From contig MU867104.1 in NCBI GenBank assembly GCA_033725935.1, positions 248,001 through 312,000 on the forward strand: DNA of 64,000 nucleotides, given 5' to 3'. Source of the stretch: Cladorrhinum sp. PSN259 (Eukaryota; Ascomycota; Sordariomycetes; Sordariales; Podosporaceae). The notes beneath the pieces were generated by a model. The model was not told where the DNA came from. It searched no databases and saw nothing but the letters and a program-made list of their open reading frames with translations. This document shows, in pieces, positions 11,363-22,475 of this stretch (positions are counted from its first letter, which is position 1; each line of letters opens with the position of its first letter). A program made the translations under genes and the position numbers.

Positions 11363-12392
11363 TTATATCTTGGACTTCTCCTTCCTCCCGCTCTTGAGGT
11401 TTTTGCTGATCTCACCAGCGAGCAAAAAGTCTGGGTACACCATCTGCTGGTCCAGTCCAACACCGACTCCTCCCTGCCGCCTCCAGCCGGCACCGTCCAC
11501 CACGAGATTCGTGCCGTTGACGTAGTTGCCGGCATCACTAAAGAGGTAAACGGTGGCGTCTGCAATATCCCTGACGGTACCCATCCGGCCGCTGGGAATA
11601 CCCTTGCTCATCGTGTCCCTGTCGATTTTGGAGCTCGCCAGGCGTGCCATACCCTCTGTGCCCTCGATTGCGCCTGGTACGACGCAGTTGGCTGTTATGC
11701 CGTAAGGGCCATATTCGAGTGACACGCTGGCCATCAGGGAATCGACGGCGGCTTTTGCTGCTGAGACATGGGCTTGGAGGGGCATGCCGGTGTAGTGGAA
11801 GGCAGCCGAGACGGCGAGGATGCGGCCGCCGGTGGTGCCGGCATCGTTGGGGTTGGGGTTACGGGCGGCAGACTCAATCAGGTAGGGGATGGTGGCCTTG
11901 ACCGTATTGAAGGTTCCGATGGTGTCAATGTCAATTACGGACTTGAATGCGTTGGGAGAGAGGCCGGAAATGGGGGAGATGAAGTTGCCGGCCGCTCCGG
12001 CGATCACAAAGTCGATTGCGCCGAGCTCCTTTGCGCACCTGTCCGCGGCGGCTTTGAGGGAGTCGAATGAGCGGACATCGGCGCCGCCGATACCGATTAC
12101 ACGGGCACCGGGCCGGACTTGGGCGATCTCTTTGGCTGCTGCTTCTGTCTTTTCAACGCTCCGGCCAATGATGCAGGCGTCGGCGCCGAGGTGGACGAGA
12201 GCCCGGGTTTGGGCGCTGCAGATTGAACCCGCTCCGCCTGTTACGAAGACCACACGGTTCGCTGGGTTCTATGTGTAAGTCAAACTGGGTTTATGATAGA
12301 TATAACATGCTTCTCAGAGAATAAGAGTAAAACTTACCAAAGATGCTATCTCGCCATACCGAGCTCAAATACTGTGACTTGGGAACAGACAT
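11363..12392 (-). CDS. Peroxisomal 2,4-dienoyl-CoA reductase-type SDR (Sps19-like)
   Basis: Two exons, 12338-12392 and 11363-12261, give 317 residues. The acceptor at 12262 was chosen because it restores the family start SIFANRVVFVTGGAG. An NADP(H)-binding Rossmann motif TGGAGSIC is at about residues 27-34 and IIGR follows beta-2. The usual Tyr of YxxxK is absent (VSAAK instead), as in 2,4-dienoyl-CoA reductases. These enzymes reduce 2,4-dienoyl-CoA to 3-enoyl-CoA during beta-oxidation of unsaturated fatty acids. The protein ends in Ser-Lys-Ile, a PTS1 variant, which fits peroxisomal import. The gene lies tail-to-tail with the MFS transporter gene and has no apparent partner here. Confidence 0.9.
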
Positions 12393-13433
12393 ATTGGTAT
12401 TATCTTTAAGAAACTCAATTCGCAAGAGGGAAAAACCACAAATAAATTAGTTTAGTGTGTATCGCCTACGAAAGGAAAGATGAAAATGAAGATGAAAATG
12501 CTGTTGTATGCTGATGATGATGCTTCTTGTTACCCGCGTCCGAAGCTACCCTGATGACCGGGTTATGCCATTCTCGGCAGCAAACCTCGGCTTGGGACCC
12601 ACATACTCCAGACACAGCTCGAAGAAAGTTGGGGCTGACAGTCCCCGCAAACTCTGCGGATTCAGGGGACTTCGTGCAGGGCCGTTGCGCCCCACACACA
12701 TCCTTAACATTTTCACGAGCTGATGAAGAGAGTCCGGCATTTGATGAGTGAGAGGTTTCTCAATTCAAATGCTCAGTATCTCGGAATAGCAACTACGAGC
12801 GAGCTCCTCTGTTTGATTGAGAGCTTGAAAAGCGCAGCATTTTGGGAACAAGATGCGACTTAGTGCCTGAACACAATCTAAGGTCGCAGATGGGATCTCG
12901 GGGGAGCGAGTTCGTTGTGAAAAGCGTTGGACATTGTCAATGAAGAGCAGAGGTGAGGAGCAGTCTCCAAAAATTGTGAACAGGCACAAAACATGCAACT
13001 AAACCAGACAATCTTTTCACGGGGTTTGGCGCTTTGGCCAAGGCGGGGTCAGCCCATGGTTTGAATAGCAGACACGGGACGCGATCGTTTGTCCTTTAAC
13101 CCCACGCTTCTTTTACGCGAGAAGGGGAATTTCCATCGCGCGTCCGCCTTATCATCCAGTTACCATTGCTTAACAACCTCTCACAGCTGCCCCCGCCTTA
13201 GGAAAATGAAAATCCTCCTTGTGATCAGATAAATTGCGCGAGAGTCATTGGACTGTAGTTTCTCGCTCTCTTGTTTTTTTGCAACCAATACAATAGAAAT
13301 TCCTCGCGCTCTCCCCACCCTTTCCCTTCCACCTCAATTGACTTGCAATTCTGCGCATCGCATAACAGTCGTCCCGCTCAGCCTAGTCTGCTCTTTGATC
13401 CTTCAAACGCTTAAAGGCAAATTCATTCTCATA
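12393..13433. other. Divergent intergenic region (SDR / Rad60-like)
   Basis: About 1 kb serving both divergent genes. No gene was seen. Pyrimidine-rich DNA at 13255-13400 is probably the leader of the SUMO-like protein gene. Confidence 0.45.
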
Positions 13434-14943
13434 ATGCCAACAAGCAATCAAGAAGTCGAGGCCAGCGGGCCTGTCGCACCACCAAGGAAGAAACTGCCCT
13501 TTAAGAAGCGCATCGCGCGTTCCGTGTCGCCCGGTGTGATCGCCGATTCCGTAACCGCTGAGAAGAGCGACGACGATGACCTTGGTCTCTTTCGGCGATC
13601 AAAAGAAGTCTACAATGCAGTGCTTCGAAAAGCCGAAGAAGAACGGCAGGCTTCCCTGACGCCAGACAAAAGTAATCGCAAGAGAAAGTCTTCGTCAGAT
13701 GAAGACAGCTCAGATCTTCGTCACAAAAGGCGCGTCTATCCGACATTTTGCCTTTCGCGCACTTGTATTGTATGTTTCTAACCTTTTGAATTGCAGGCAT
13801 CAATCATCTTCATCCTCCATGCGGCACTCTCCCACCCTAGCCCAGCCCTACTCAGCCCTGGACGACTCAGATGATGAGATCGTCCTGAACAAGAAAGGCA
13901 AGGGCAAAGAAGTGATTCGAACTCCAGAATGTTTCACACCACGAAAGCTCGCTGTCAGACAAACACCTTCAGTCTTGTCATCACCCGTGGTGGTAATCGA
14001 CGACAGCGACGATGATGATGACGATGGCGGCGGCGTCCCAATTGACGCGCCAGTGCCACTCAAGTTCCACAGAACCGCAAACTCAAACCCACATGATTCT
14101 TCAAGGGACAGTTCGCCCATCGAAATAATCAACAAGCGAGACATTTCCGCCAAAGATAATGACGATGACGATGACGATGATAGCGAGGAAGAGAAAAAAG
14201 CTGAGCAGGAGGATGACAACATGGAGGATGAGTGGGCGAGAAAGGCTATGGAGTTACGAAGGCTCAACGAGCAAGAGACTGTCATTTTTATGGTGACCTC
14301 CCGCTGGCCAAATACGCAACCTATTAAAGCCAAGCGGCGGCTAGTCCAAAGCTTAGCTATCGTCCTCGAGACGTGGATGATGAAACAGCGCCATGTTGGG
14401 GTCGACTTGCCCGACAGTGAGATGTTTGCGACCTGGAAAGGGCAGAAAATTTACACACACACCAGCTTGGCTTCGCTAGGCATCCGGGTAGACGAGACAG
14501 GCAGACCAAGATGTAGCGCGGGCGAAGCAGGGTACTACTTTGATGACGCAGGGCTGCCACTTGGAGTGCATTTGGAGGTCTGGGATGAGGAGCTCTACAA
14601 CGAGTATTTGGAGAGGAAGAACCGGGAGAGGGCCGTCAAGCTCGGTGTTCTGGATGAGGAGTATGCTGCCGAGAGTGAAAGGGAATCACCGGAGCCTGAG
14701 CCGAAGAAGCGGTACAAGGTCATCCTGAAGGCAAAGGAACTCGAGCCTCTCAGGATGGCCGTCATGGATAACACGACAGTTGAGTTCATGATTGACGCTT
14801 TCTGTCAACAGAGAAGCATTCCGGACAACTGGGATATCGCCATCTATTTCGACGGAGAGAAACTGGATGAGCATTCTTTGGTTGTTGATGCAGACATCGA
14901 TCCCGATGAAACCAACCAGTTCGAGGTTCACATAAAAAAATAG
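13434..14943 (+). CDS. SUMO-like-domain protein of the Rad60/Esc2/NIP45 type
   Basis: The first exon starts at 13434 and the frame resumes after one intron, ending at 14943. Two splice models keep the frame: a GC-AG intron 13730-13796 (480 residues) or a GT-AG intron 13734-13845 (465 residues). The strong acceptor TTGAATTGCAG at 13796 favours the first. The N-terminal half is disordered, basic then acidic. It carries a SUMO-interacting motif VVVIDDSDDDDDD near residues 163-175, with weaker candidates DEIVL and PIEII. Two ubiquitin-like modules follow, about residues 260-330 and 405-480, the second ending FEVHIKK. This layout matches proteins that use SUMO mimicry to guide Smc5/6, Ubc9 and SUMO-targeted ligases in genome maintenance. 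The function is inferred from architecture. Confidence 0.8.
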
Positions 14944-15433
14944 TGCGATGGAAGCTCTTGGAAGCGATGATTTCGGAACCTTTGATACCCAATGTCTCAA
15001 ACAAATTCTAGCTGTTTAGATGGAGGCAGAAACGAACTAACGAACTTGTCTTTCTTATCAATGTGCAAATGTGTATTGTAAAACGGAACCATCCACTGTT
15101 GTAAGTACTGCTTGAAGCTTCAATGTTCGTGGACCCCACCCTTGTATCTGGGCTTACCTTATCGATTGGCTTTGTGCCCGCATCCTTGTCAATCGGCCTG
15201 GAGCCCGACTTAGCGTCATCAGCAACAAGCCTTTGCGTGCTGCAAGTTTCCAAGGTTCCGCTGCATTTTCCCACTCGAACAGACCTTCAAAGTTCGCCGG
15301 GCTGCCGGCCACAAACTCAACGCCCTTGAAATACCGACCGACGAGACCTCGAGACGGCCATGACTTGAGCTTTCTCGTGCTCGTTGAGCTCCCTTGCGCC
15401 GCCCTGTCCCGTGCTTCAGCATGCCTTTCAGCA
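14944..15433. promoter_or_regulatory. Spacer and leader upstream of MDM31 with a short uORF
   Basis: 490 bp between two genes on the same strand. At 15421-15444 an ATG opens a seven-codon frame (MPFSNDI-stop) that overlaps the MDM31 start codon at 15434 in another frame. If the transcript begins upstream of 15421, ribosomes would meet this start first. Confidence 0.4.
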
Positions 15434-17659
15434 ATGACATCTAGCGCTGCAACGACCCAACTGGGCCGTCAAATTTGGGGCTCGATCCGCAATTCCGTCA
15501 CTATTCGCATCCCGTCCGCCCAACCCCTCCATTCCACCAGGTGGTGGTTTTCAAAGGCCTGCTTCTCAACCCGGCCATCACCTCCCAATGTTCGAAAAAG
15601 CTGTACCTCTGGAGGATTGCTCCTGGTTGGCCTGAGCTCCAGTCCATCTTCGACAAATGCTGTTGTTACGACATGCGCAGCTGCAGCAGATTCGGCGCTT
15701 GCAGGAAAAGCAACACAAAAGGCTAACTTAAGCCAATTTGCCAGGCAGATATGGTTACAGGGTCTCTATGCCCGCAATGGCGGAGGGCCCATTGGGGCAT
15801 CTGGGAAGAGGGCCAGCAGCTCCAGCACAAAACCGCCGAGCGACAAGAATAAAGTGCCAATATCAAAAACAGAAGCCGACGACACACAGAAAAATGGGCC
15901 CGGAAAGACATCCAATACCGAGGCTTCCGAGGCCGAATCCCTCGCTGACTCCATGTCTAAATACCTTCACCTTCCGAGAATGCCGCATCGGCCCACCAAG
16001 GAGGAGTTGCTCGCAGCCACCAATGGGTTCCTCGAGAGGCTAAAAGTACGGTTTAAGTGGTTCTCTATCAGGAGCATGCGGCCATGGAACGCAGATGAGT
16101 GGGGAGCCTTTGTCTCATGGTTCTTTCTGGGGCACCTGGTGTGGATTCTCGTCGGCACCACCACCTTTTTCTCTCTCATAATTATCACCATCAACACGGT
16201 TTTTGCACAGGAGACGCTGGCAAAATGGATTGGCGACTACCTGACCCAGTCTGCAGGACTCACCGTTGTTTTCGAGTCAGCCATTGTTCCCAGATGGAAG
16301 GATGGTGTCATCACTTTTCGAAATGTCTTCGTCTCACGGCGGCCAGGGCAGGAGAGGTCATCGGTCAAGAAGGGTTCATCTAACGCCGCCGCAGAAGCCG
16401 CTGCTGCAAGACACGCCGCCCTGGAAGAAGCAGATGACGGAAACTACACACAGTTTGATGTCACCATTGACACAGTCAACGTCAGGCTCTCCTTTTTCAA
16501 GTGGTGGAACGGCAAGGGCCTTCTCAAGGACGCCGAGGTCAAGGGCGTTCGAGGAGTTGTGGACAGAACTGCTGTGAAATGGTCCGATGAAGAAGTTGAT
16601 CCTCTCACATTTAGGCACGAACATAACCCAGGCGACTTCGAGTTGGATCATTTCAAGATGGAGGATCTGCTAGTCACGGTCCACCAGCCTGATGGATTTC
16701 GGCCATTTTCTGTTTCCATTTTCTCTTGCGAGCTTCCTCAACTTCGAAAGCAGTGGCTTTTCTACGACTTCCTCTCCGCATCGCACATGTCAGGCGCATA
16801 TGATGGTTCCTTATTTACTATTCATCCCCGACAAATACATGGCGTTTCTGCCGCCAATGATCGACGACATGACGAACTCGATGCGCCTTCTGCTTGGAAG
16901 AAATTCTCAAGATTGCGGATTGATGGTCTCAAGATTGATCATCTGAACCGTGGTGTTGAGGGGCCGTTTGGGTGGATCTACGAGGGCAACGTTGACATTG
17001 TCGCTGATGTCATGTTCCCAGCCGACCCTGCCGAAGGAATCGGCAAGGTTGTATCTGAATTTTACGACAAGATGGAAGAGGCCGTTACGAGCAACCGGTA
17101 TCTCAGAATACTAGACCAGACTATTACCCAGAAACGAGAACCAGAAGAAGACACCATTATTCTTAACAGCAGCCCAGGCGTGGTGCATAACGACGAGGCT
17201 GTTTTATCGTTGGGGGAAATCCCTTCCTCCCCATTCCCCGCCTCGGCTCACCATACTCCGAGAGCCTCCATCGAGAAAGACGAAGTCCCATCCTATTTGG
17301 TCATGGACCTCCGGATTCACTTAAACAACGTGCGCGCTGCGGTGCCCCTCTTCAACAACCCCCACATTAGCTACGTCAACCAGGCGCTTGTCCGCCCCAT
17401 AGTCGCCTACATCAATGCTAAGCGCACTTACATCCCTATCAACTGCCGCGTCGTCAAACGAGTAATGGACTTTGACGGCTCGTGGACGGTTTGGGACTGC
17501 GGTCTCATGGACGACACCAGTGCTGAAGTGTACTCAGCATTTGCCTACAATGTCGAAGACCAGCAAAGTCGGGTCCGGCGGTTTAAGCGAGTTGGCGTAT
17601 GGACGGTCAGTCTGATTGTTCATGCCCTGCTCGCCGGGGTAGCTGGCGATTTGATGTAG
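15434..17659 (+). CDS. mdm31: Mitochondrial inner-membrane protein Mdm31/Mdm32 family
   Basis: One uninterrupted frame of 741 residues from the first in-frame ATG. The N-terminus (about residues 1-50: RQIWGSIRNS, RIPSAQPLHSTRWWF) is rich in Arg and Ser without acidic residues, as expected for a mitochondrial presequence. A Lys/Ser-rich linker precedes PWNADEWGAFVSWFFLGHL, the family hallmark leading into a TM segment at about residues 225-258. A conserved intermembrane-space region follows (VVFESAIVPRWKDG, ITFRNVFVSRRPG). A second hydrophobic stretch lies at the C-terminus (VSLIVHALLAGVAGDLM). In yeast Mdm31 and Mdm32 support mitochondrial morphology, mtDNA inheritance and phospholipid balance. 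The length fits fungal members. The assignment is firm; which paralogue it is was not tested. Confidence 0.9.
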   Translation: MTSSAATTQLGRQIWGSIRNSVTIRIPSAQPLHSTRWWFSKACFSTRPSPPNVRKSCTSGGLLLVGLSSSPSSTNAVVTTCAAAADSALAGKATQKANLSQFARQIWLQGLYARNGGGPIGASGKRASSSSTKPPSDKNKVPISKTEADDTQKNGPGKTSNTEASEAESLADSMSKYLHLPRMPHRPTKEELLAATNGFLERLKVRFKWFSIRSMRPWNADEWGAFVSWFFLGHLVWILVGTTTFFSLIIITINTVFAQETLAKWIGDYLTQSAGLTVVFESAIVPRWKDGVITFRNVFVSRRPGQERSSVKKGSSNAAAEAAAARHAALEEADDGNYTQFDVTIDTVNVRLSFFKWWNGKGLLKDAEVKGVRGVVDRTAVKWSDEEVDPLTFRHEHNPGDFELDHFKMEDLLVTVHQPDGFRPFSVSIFSCELPQLRKQWLFYDFLSASHMSGAYDGSLFTIHPRQIHGVSAANDRRHDELDAPSAWKKFSRLRIDGLKIDHLNRGVEGPFGWIYEGNVDIVADVMFPADPAEGIGKVVSEFYDKMEEAVTSNRYLRILDQTITQKREPEEDTIILNSSPGVVHNDEAVLSLGEIPSSPFPASAHHTPRASIEKDEVPSYLVMDLRIHLNNVRAAVPLFNNPHISYVNQALVRPIVAYINAKRTYIPINCRVVKRVMDFDGSWTVWDCGLMDDTSAEVYSAFAYNVEDQQSRVRRFKRVGVWTVSLIVHALLAGVAGDLM

Positions 17660-18304
17660 CGTCACTAGCCTTGGTTGGTATGATCGGCTTAGCCATATGG
17701 CAAGTAGCGTTCTTGTATTATCTCTTCTCTTTTTCTTTTATCGTGGATATGGCCGGCTATGTTGTATGAAAAAAAAACCTGTATGGACGAGTTCTTCTTG
17801 GCTTGGATTATTGGTGGATACGCTGGAACAAAAGATATCATCTGGTGGTGGGCTGATGGGTGACAAGGCTTTTGTCAGGTTTCATTGGGCAGCTTCTTTT
17901 CCATGGCGCGTGTACACTATACACGAACAAAAGGCGTTAGGGGGAACATCTGGTTTATATAAGAGGAGTAGGTTTCATGCCTACCAGGTTGGGGCAAATA
18001 CGCCAGAGTCTAATACCCCTTTACATGTGTATCAATATCAAACATCAAATATTCGTCGCGAATGGAGTATGGCTCGAATCTGAGCTCGTTATTCAGTGAT
18101 ATGGCTTTGGGCTTGACCCTGGCGTAGATTCATATTTTCTTGCTATGCGCAGCCAGAAAAAGGAAGTTCCATTTCCCTTGCTTGCCTGCTTGCTTACGCC
18201 CCCCGGTTTGCGCCCGCCTAACTTGACCGGTATGTATATAATCCTAACGTAACGCCCTGGCCTTATCCATTCATTCATTTGGCCGTAATGTGTAAGTGGC
18301 TGGT
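17660..18304. other. Convergent 3' spacer
   Basis: 645 bp between the MDM31 and TMA7 stop codons, which face each other. It is AT-rich in places. No gene recognised. Confidence 0.4.
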
Positions 18305-18819
18305 CTACTTCTTGCCAGACTTTTTAATGCCCTGTTATGTGATGGTTGTTAGCGTACGGTGTCAAACCCCCTCCTTTGGGGGGCGGAGGAACGAGTTTTG
18401 GCGGTGAGAGAGTCACATACCTGAGCGCCAGTGTTCTATTGCAGTGAGACGTTAGCAAAAACATGCACAATCTAAGCGGTGAAAGTGGAAAGAAAGAGAA
18501 TGTACATACCAATGGGCCCTTCTTGCCGGCAGCAGAGGCAGCCAGCTCCTTCTTGGCCTTCTCGGCAGCGCGCTGCTTCTCCTGGAAGGCCTTGTCCTCG
18601 TCGTCAAGTTCAGCCTTTTGCTTCTTGGGAGCCTGTACGCAGTGTGCAAAATCAGTTGGCTGGTGCTCTTGTTTCTTCGCGGATTTCTCTCCTCCAGTGT
18701 GTCGCGCGCACCTTGAGGGGCTTGGCCTTGCCGCCTGTGAATGAGTGCGCATGTTAGTTTGAGGACAAAATATGCTTTTGAAATGGGTGAGAATTACCGT
18801 CTCTGCTTTGACCACCCAT
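18305..18819 (-). CDS. tma7: Translation machinery-associated protein 7 (Tma7), five exons
   Basis: Five minus-strand exons, 18798-18819, 18712-18734, 18510-18632, 18421-18435 and 18305-18331 (22, 23, 123, 15 and 27 nt), give a 69-residue protein. All four introns are GT-AG. The protein begins MGGQSRDGGKAKPLKAPKKQ, has an acidic-then-basic helical middle (DDEDKAFQEKQRAAEKAKKE) and ends GPLNTGAQGIKKSGKK, the full length of the eukaryotic Tma7 family (yeast 64 residues). Tma7 co-purifies with ribosomes and was named for that; its molecular role is not settled. Exon 4, only 15 nt (NTGAQ), is a microexon. The gene is head-to-head with the Prp4-like kinase. Confidence 0.93.
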
Positions 18820-19497
18820 TATGAATGTTAGAGGAAGTGATATGAAGCAAGTAAGAGGGTGAAGTGTACTTTGGGTTGTTGTTGTTTTTTTTTCTCTGAA
18901 AGAAGCTGAGACCCGACGAGACTTTGTTTCGGGGAACCCGCCCCGCCAAGGATCGAGAACACCGCTGTGGAATAAGCGGCCGGTTTGGGGGTCCAGTTCC
19001 CCCACTCTCGGTCTAAGCGGTAAAGCGGGAAAACTCCGGCGGTTCCTGTTTTAACAGTTTGAGTGGTCAACCACATGCTTGCAACAGTGCCCTGACAGCG
19101 CCTTGGCCTTCCAACTTTTGGGATTTCAAGTCGCGCTGCTGGTGGACTCCATCTGGCCGACTCCATCTGGCCGTGTCAACTACCCGATCGAGTCAGTCCC
19201 GTACAGCGCCCGACCTGTTCATCCGCATCACCGCCATCGCCTTTCTTGCTTTAGGAGGTGATTTTGTCTTCGCGTTCCAAATTCGCCAAAGTCCAGTATC
19301 CTGCAAGATTGAAAGAGACGACATACAAGATTTGACCGGTTGGGCTCAGCTCTGCAATATATTCTACTTCTCGGCCAGAAATCGCTGACACTTCTCTGCA
19401 ACCCATCAAACAGCGACACTGGAGGGATAAGGAATACTCTAAAACAGGAGGAGAAAGGAGCGTTGGGCAAAAAAACACATACAAGGCGGTCGGTACC
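18820..19497. promoter_or_regulatory. Bidirectional promoter between tma7 and the Prp4-like kinase
   Basis: 678 bp separate the two divergent start codons, so both promoters must lie here. No named factor site stood out. A short direct repeat of CATCTGGCCG, with its copies 14 bp apart, occurs at 19149-19172. Confidence 0.5.
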
Positions 19498-22475
19498 ATG
19501 GCAGCTCTCAGCTCGGATGAAGGAGAGATCGTAGAGGCAACTTCCCTGCCTCGTTCTAAACAAAACGGTGATGTTGACCGAAACGGCAGACCGAAAGGCA
19601 GATTCACATCGCGCGAGCCCGACCATGACTTGGCATCGAGGAGCTCCGCCGAGGGACATCGTCGACGCAGCCAGTCGCCTCGTGGCTGGAAACGATCCCG
19701 CGATGACCGCGACGCTCGAGAGAGGCGCGATCCGCGCCAGTTTCGCATTCACTATGAAGACAGCCCTCGCGACATAGACCGCCCCAACTCTCGCGGATCA
19801 GACTTCTACGACGACCGCCCGAGCTACAATTCGGGAACCCGGGACCACCACAGCACTAACAACCGGCGAGGGGGCGATCACAACCGCAACGCTTACGATC
19901 GTGGAGGACGTGACCGTGACCGCGATTACCCCGACAAACGGCCTCGGCATCGTAGCCGCTCTCCAAGGGGACGCAACGATAGGGGCAGGCGGGACCGGGG
20001 TCGCTACGGTTCAGATTCTCATGAGCCAGCCGAACACAAGTACAGTGCCCATGCTGAGAAACATTCACAGGATGGCTCCATGTCCAAACGGGCTAATCCA
20101 GTGAAGAATTTTGGTGGTTCGAAACGAGATGCTAAAAGTGATCAAGGTGTTACGGTTGAACAAGGTATCAATGGGCTGGCTATTTCACAAAATGGGTAAG
20201 CACCTTTTCTTCCCTTTTTTGTTACATTATGATCCTACTAGAGCCAACAGGACCTGGCTGACGATGAGAGTCAAGTGCTCAGAAACCTGCACAGAATGAC
20301 GATGCCGACATGGACTTTGACCCGGATGCCGTCATGGACCAAGAAGCAAGAGAGCAAGCCGAAATCGAGCGTCGAAGACGCGCCAGGGAAGCGGCCCTGA
20401 GCCGTGCACGTGGTGCTTCTTCGATTCAGTGCTTACAAGCCGATGATAGGCTTGCATCGACTCCAGCATCAACTCGCCAAAGCACTCCTGGTCTTCCGCG
20501 GGCCGATGTGGGCACTCCTCAATCCAGTAAGTCGTCCCGATTATGTCGGTTCTTTCGATAGCCCAAAATACGTTCCTTCAAGCATTGGTGGCGAGGGACT
20601 TCTGACATTTACAGATGTGATGAGAAAGTCGGTGCTAACAGTTGATCCACAGATGCGGTTTCATCACCCGCAATGTCTCCTGGGAAGATTCAAGACGTAG
20701 CTTCGCCTGCACAAGTCAACTTCGCCGACGATAACGCTTTAATTAATGCTCACATTCTAGCCAAGTCTGTGGAAGAGGATGGCCCGTCAGCAGCTGATTA
20801 TGACCCTACAGTTGACATGCAAGAAGATGAACGACGGGATGAGCTTCGAAATGGCAATGTAGGTTTGCATGGGGAGGTGCGACAACCAGAGTCGGCAACC
20901 GTCGCTCCGATAATAGAGGAAAAGGACACCAGCGCCAAGAAAGAGGATGACGGCGATGAAGATTTCGACATGTTTGCCGAAGACTTTGATGACGAAAAGT
21001 TTGCTGCTCCTGCTCCCTCGAAGAATGCCGCAGCTGATGAATCGCGGGCCCAGCAAGCAACCGCTGGTGGTCATGTCGAAGGCGACGACAAGGATGGATA
21101 CTACAAGATCAGACCGGGCGAGATTCTGGATGGGCGATATCAAATTACTACTTCCCTGGGTCGTGGTATGTTCTCGGGTGTCGCGCGGGCCGTTGATGTG
21201 ACAACCAAGCAGGTTGTTGCCATCAAAATCATGCGCAACAACGATGCTCTGCGGAAGGGTGGCTTTACAGAAATCGCGATTCTCCAAAAGCTCAACGATG
21301 CCGATCCTGAAAACAAGAAGCACCTTGTCCGGTTTGAGAGATCATTCGAGTACAAGGGGCACTTGTGCATGGCGTTTGAGAACCTGAGTATGAATCTTCG
21401 CGAGGTTCTCAAGAAATTCGGCAACAATGTGGGCATCAACCTGAATGCGACCCGGGTCTATGCCGCCCAGATCTTCATTGCACTAGGGCACATGCGCAAA
21501 TGCAGCATCATCCATGCCGATTTGAAGCCTGACAATATTCTAGTAGGTTGCTTCACTCTTGTGGCGTTTGGAAAACAAAAGCAAACCCTTACTAACCGTG
21601 TCTATAGGTTAATGAGGCTCGAAACGTTCTCAAGATTTGTGATTTGGGTACAGCCATTGACCGTTCCGATGCAGCAACAGCGTCGACCGAGATCACGCCC
21701 TATCTTGTCAGCAGATTTTATCGTGCTCCCGAAATCATACTGGGCATGCCTTACGACTATGCCGTCGATATGTGGTCCATTGGCTGCACGCTCTACGAGC
21801 TGTATACAGGCAAAATTCTGTTCACGGGTGACAGCAACAACCAAATGCTCAAGAACATTATGGAGATTCGCGGGAAGTTCAGTCCCAAGTTGTACCGACG
21901 TGGTCAGCTGTCCCACATGCACTTTGATGAACAAGGCAACTTCATCAGCGTTGAGAGGGATAAGCTTCTCGGAAAGGTATGTTCACATTTCTTCCCCTCA
22001 TCATGGGCCGGCAAGGCCAGGCGCCGTGCTATTCCTGCAGCGGTTTGTATGTTTTCCGGCCTATTTAGGGGGCCAACCAGATGGGTTCGGCCGGAACCCC
22101 AGCAGACGCTGCTGTGCCGTGGGCAACCTGGCCAAGTTGTCTGCGGCCGCTTACCTGGCCACTGCAATACGTCTTTATTCGCCCCGAAGCCCTGCGGTGC
22201 TGATGCTCCTGCAATTAATATGTTGGATGACTAACGTGTTGGCCTTTTTTCAGACGACCATCCGAACCTTGCCAGTAGTCAAGCCGACCCGGGATCTTCG
22301 CACCCGCCTTCTGGCGGCTTCCAGCGGTATGAACGATTCGGAGACAAGGGAGCTGAACCACTTCATCGACCTTCTTGAGCGCTGCTTGACGCTGAATCCC
22401 GATAAACGGCTCACTCCTGCAGAAGCTCTCCGCCACCCATTCTTTTCCCAGCGCATGCATCCACCCCCGCGGTAG
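19498..22475 (+). CDS. prp4: Prp4-type spliceosomal protein kinase (CMGC, CLK/DYRK-like)
   Basis: Five exons, 19498-20195, 20276-20526, 20653-21542, 21608-21976 and 22254-22475, give 809 residues. Acceptor 20275 was picked by frame among several AGs. The first 230 residues are Arg/Asp/Ser-rich (RHRSRSPRGR) like splicing factors; an acidic linker follows. The kinase domain spans about 478-805: GRGMFSGV loop, VAIK lysine near 508, HADLKPDN with the catalytic Asp near 606, DLG in place of DFG, and VSRFYRAPEIILG, then DMWSIGCTLYELYTG. These are hallmarks of Prp4, the kinase that phosphorylates Prp1/Prp6-type proteins to activate the spliceosome. The last intron is 277 bp, much longer than the others. 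Orthology to PRP4 is strong by motif. Confidence 0.9.

Noticed and set aside
15233..15433. Longer MDM31 start upstream of 15434
   Set aside because: The extension has no ATG in frame and its opening codon is TTG.
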